Source of the DNA: an uncultured Lactobacillus sp.
Lineage (GTDB): Bacteria; Bacillota; Bacilli; Lactobacillales; Lactobacillaceae
Length of the DNA: 7,991 nucleotides
Direction: 5' to 3'
NCBI GenBank assembly: GCA_946409675.1
Contig: CAMJXI010000042.1
Coordinates: forward strand, 1-7,991
Under the pieces are notes generated by a model. The model saw only the letters and a list, made by a program, of their open reading frames with translations. It had not been told where the DNA came from and did not search any database. The translations under genes and the position numbers were made by a program. How positions within the stretch are numbered: position 1 is the first letter of the stretch; every line of letters begins with the position of its first letter. Of this stretch, positions 6,641-7,991 are shown one piece after another.

Positions 6641-7558
6641 TTATTTAGATGATGATTTAGTTGATGTTGATTTCGAACTTGATACAGCGTATTGGCTTAA
6701 GACATTCTTCAAATCGCTATCTTTGATATCAACGTCTGCTTTGTCAAGGACCTTAGCAATTACACTTTGCATAACTGTTGAGTCTTGTAACATTGAAGTA
6801 TAAAGTTGATCATCGATTTCTTTCTTGTGATCAGCAAGTGTACCCTTAGCAGGACGGTTCATCATTTTGATTACGTGGTAACCATATTGTGTCTTAACAG
6901 GTGTCTTAGTATATTCGCCTTCTTTAAGCTTGAATGCAGCTTCCTTGAAGGTTGAATCTAAGGTTGTATCTGTATTATCGAATGCTGCAATCTTACCAGC
7001 ATCGTCTTTATTAGCTGTATCAGTTGAATACTTAGCAGCTAATGTCTTGAAGCTTTCACCTTTAGCGAGGGCTGCGATAACAGTCTTAGCTTCAGCTTCA
7101 GTCTTAACTAAGATATGTTGCACAGTGACTTTAGGTTCGTATGACTTCCAAGCTTTTGTTTCTTGAGCCTTGGTGATCTTCTTCAAATCTTTCAAAGCAG
7201 TTTCAGTCAACATGTTAGTCTTAATGTTTTTCTTGAATGTGCTTTGAGTCAAACCATTTTGTTCAAGAACTGAGTCAAATGAAGTACCGTATTGTTTCTT
7301 GTACTTGTTGAATTCAGTAGTTACTTTCTTAGAAGAAACTTTGTCGCCATATTGTTCATCTAAAACATCTTGGATAATCATGTTTTGGAAGGCAGATTGG
7401 CCAGCAGTTGATTTCTTCATTTCTTCATAGTAAGCAGATTCGGTGATTTTACCACCTTTATAACTTGCTACGGTTTTATCGCTACCACATGCGGCAAGAG
7501 TTAATGAAAGAGCAGAGACACCAACGATTGCGGCAATTCTTTTGGTAATTTTGTTCAT
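6641..7558 (-). CDS. prsA: PrsA, extracytoplasmic foldase lipoprotein (parvulin-type PPIase)
   Basis: A 305-residue lipoprotein anchored to the outer face of the membrane, where it helps exported proteins fold. The N-terminus is a typical lipoprotein signal: positive residues (MNKITKR), a hydrophobic stretch, and the lipobox LAAC at 21-24, so the mature protein begins at Cys24. A helical N-domain (about 30-140) precedes the parvulin-type peptidyl-prolyl isomerase domain (about 143-236), recognised by VQHILV with His148 and GYHVIKM with His228. A C-terminal helical part follows, ending in a Ser/Thr/Lys tail (293-305). Three in-frame TAA codons end the gene. Codon choice is strongly biased, consistent with high expression. 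Ribosome site AAGGA (7571-7575) lies about 12 bases from the ATG, slightly long. It has its own candidate promoter and shares its terminator with yhaM. Clients may include the neighbouring PBP type, by analogy only. Confidence 0.96.
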   Translation of the reverse strand: MNKITKRIAAIVGVSALSLTLAACGSDKTVASYKGGKITESAYYEEMKKSTAGQSAFQNMIIQDVLDEQYGDKVSSKKVTTEFNKYKKQYGTSFDSVLEQNGLTQSTFKKNIKTNMLTETALKDLKKITKAQETKAWKSYEPKVTVQHILVKTEAEAKTVIAALAKGESFKTLAAKYSTDTANKDDAGKIAAFDNTDTTLDSTFKEAAFKLKEGEYTKTPVKTQYGYHVIKMMNRPAKGTLADHKKEIDDQLYTSMLQDSTVMQSVIAKVLDKADVDIKDSDLKNVLSQYAVSSSKSTSTKSSSK

Positions 7559-7574
7559 GAAAAATACACATCCT

Positions 7575-7587
7575 TAACTATTAGTTA
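7575..7587 (-). promoter_or_regulatory. Inverted repeat in the prsA leader, possible operator
   Basis: TAACTA-T-TAGTTA on the plus strand is a perfect 6-bp inverted repeat with a one-base centre. It lies between the candidate -10 box and the prsA ribosome site, overlapping the latter by one base. In this position a bound regulator would block initiation or early transcription. I do not recognise it as the site of a known regulator. Confidence 0.35.
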
Positions 7588-7597
7588 TAACCCATTC

Positions 7598-7606
7598 AAT
7601 ATAACA
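7598..7606 (-). promoter_or_regulatory. Candidate extended -10 promoter of prsA
   Basis: Read on the minus strand, TGTTATATT gives a TGn extended -10 with TATATT (five of six against TATAAT). Transcription would start near 7590, about 32 bases before the prsA ATG. The -35 position is poor (TACTTT at 17-base spacing). The upstream DNA is very A/T-rich, which could act as an UP-like element. Confidence 0.5.
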
Positions 7607-7661
7607 CAAAATATTTTCTAAAAGTACGATTTTGCTTAATTTCACAGAATATTCAAGATTT

Positions 7662-7683
7662 CGTTAAAAAAAATTAACGTTAA
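7662..7683 (-). other. A/T-rich palindromes after the YtxH-like gene, weak terminator candidate
   Basis: Immediately after the stop codon the minus strand has the 10-base palindrome TTAACGTTAA followed by a run of eight T. CGTTAA and TTAACG (plus positions 7662-7667 and 7674-7679) can also form a 6-bp hairpin around that run. The stem is short and A/T-rich, so termination would be inefficient; some read-through into prsA is plausible. Confidence 0.3.
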
Positions 7684-7991
7684 CTATTCCTCTGTATTAA
7701 GGTTTTCCAAGTGACTTGTGAGACTTTCAATCTTTTCGCTGATGCGATTCAAGTTTGGCTTGATTTGGTTTTGATAACCATCAATCCGATCTGTAATGTC
7801 GTTAACAAGGTCAGTGACAGACTTTTGACCATCAGTTTCTAAGTATTCCTTGTCGTGCGTAATCTTAGCCAAATTGATTTCGATATTTTGTGAATCAGTC
7901 ACAGTATCTTCAATTTGTTGTTTTAAATCTTGTTTGATAGTATTGCCAGTATTAGGATTCTTTAAATAACCAACTACAGTTCCGAGTACGG
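7684..7991 (-). CDS. YtxH-like membrane-associated protein, 3' part (truncated by window end)
   Basis: The frame is open to the right edge and gives 101 readable residues; the true start lies beyond the window. A GTG at 7902 could be taken as a start but is internal: no ribosome site precedes it and the frame continues with LGTVVGYLKNPNTG. That Gly-spaced hydrophobic stretch followed by a Pro/Gly turn and a Lys-rich helix resembles YtxH-family proteins, which have one N-terminal membrane helix and a long soluble helix. The rest is charged, helix-forming and probably coiled coil, ending in NTEE. The function of this family is poorly known, with general links to stress responses. A YtxH-like gene next to prsA fits the layout I recall from related genomes. 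The next gene cannot be seen. Family call is tentative; the reality of the gene is not in doubt. Confidence 0.8.
   Translation of the reverse strand, partial: VLGTVVGYLKNPNTGNTIKQDLKQQIEDTVTDSQNIEINLAKITHDKEYLETDGQKSVTDLVNDITDRIDGYQNQIKPNLNRISEKIESLTSHLENLNTEE

Noticed and set aside
6930..7166. Plus-strand open frame antisense to prsA
   Set aside because: It mirrors the prsA PPIase region and has no supporting signal.
7684..7902. A 72-residue minus-strand gene starting at GTG 7902
   Set aside because: The frame continues open to the window edge with a YtxH-like hydrophobic stretch and no ribosome site precedes the GTG, so this is the internal part of a longer gene.

Overview
The window looks like core chromosome of a low-to-mid GC Firmicute, most likely a member of the Lactobacillaceae. 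The protein families, AGGA-type ribosome binding sites, a TTG start, intrinsic terminators with long T runs and the lipoprotein signal on PrsA all fit this. The gene set (UPF0342/YheA, YhaO, YhaN, YhaM, PrsA, a YtxH-like protein) matches families clustered in the yha/yhe/prsA region of Bacillus subtilis. I could not fix the genus or species. I see no insertion sequence, phage gene, tRNA, rRNA or CRISPR array.

Layout. Plus strand, 1-1432: the 3' part of a class A penicillin-binding protein gene, with the end of the glycosyltransferase domain and a complete transpeptidase domain. It is followed 17 bases later by a small UPF0342 (YheA-like) gene with a TTG start. A hairpin terminator (1814-1848) separates this pair from a tight three-gene operon: yhaO (Mre11/SbcD-like nuclease), yhaN (SMC/Rad50-like ATPase, also called SbcE in B. 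subtilis) and yhaM (3'-5' exoribonuclease). yhaO and yhaN share one base and yhaN-yhaM are 7 bases apart. A symmetrical terminator (6593-6622) closes the operon and also serves the convergent prsA gene. On the minus strand, prsA (extracytoplasmic foldase lipoprotein) has its own candidate promoter. Upstream of it is the 3' part of a YtxH-like gene that runs off the right edge.

How the genes fit together. The PBP and PrsA both act outside the membrane: PrsA-type foldases assist exported proteins, including some PBPs in other Firmicutes. YhaO and YhaN should form a bacterial Mre11-Rad50-like DNA-processing complex. This YhaN has no zinc hook and instead carries a two-helix membrane hairpin in the middle of its coiled coil, so the complex is probably membrane-anchored. 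YhaM adds a 3' exonuclease to the same transcript.

The most unusual signal is around the start of yhaO. A terminator sits in the leader, and a second perfect 10-bp hairpin with a T run lies inside codons 11-21. The two share the 12-base repeat GTCCTTTTTTAG, so their arms can pair in alternative ways. This suggests, but does not prove, attenuation of the repair operon.
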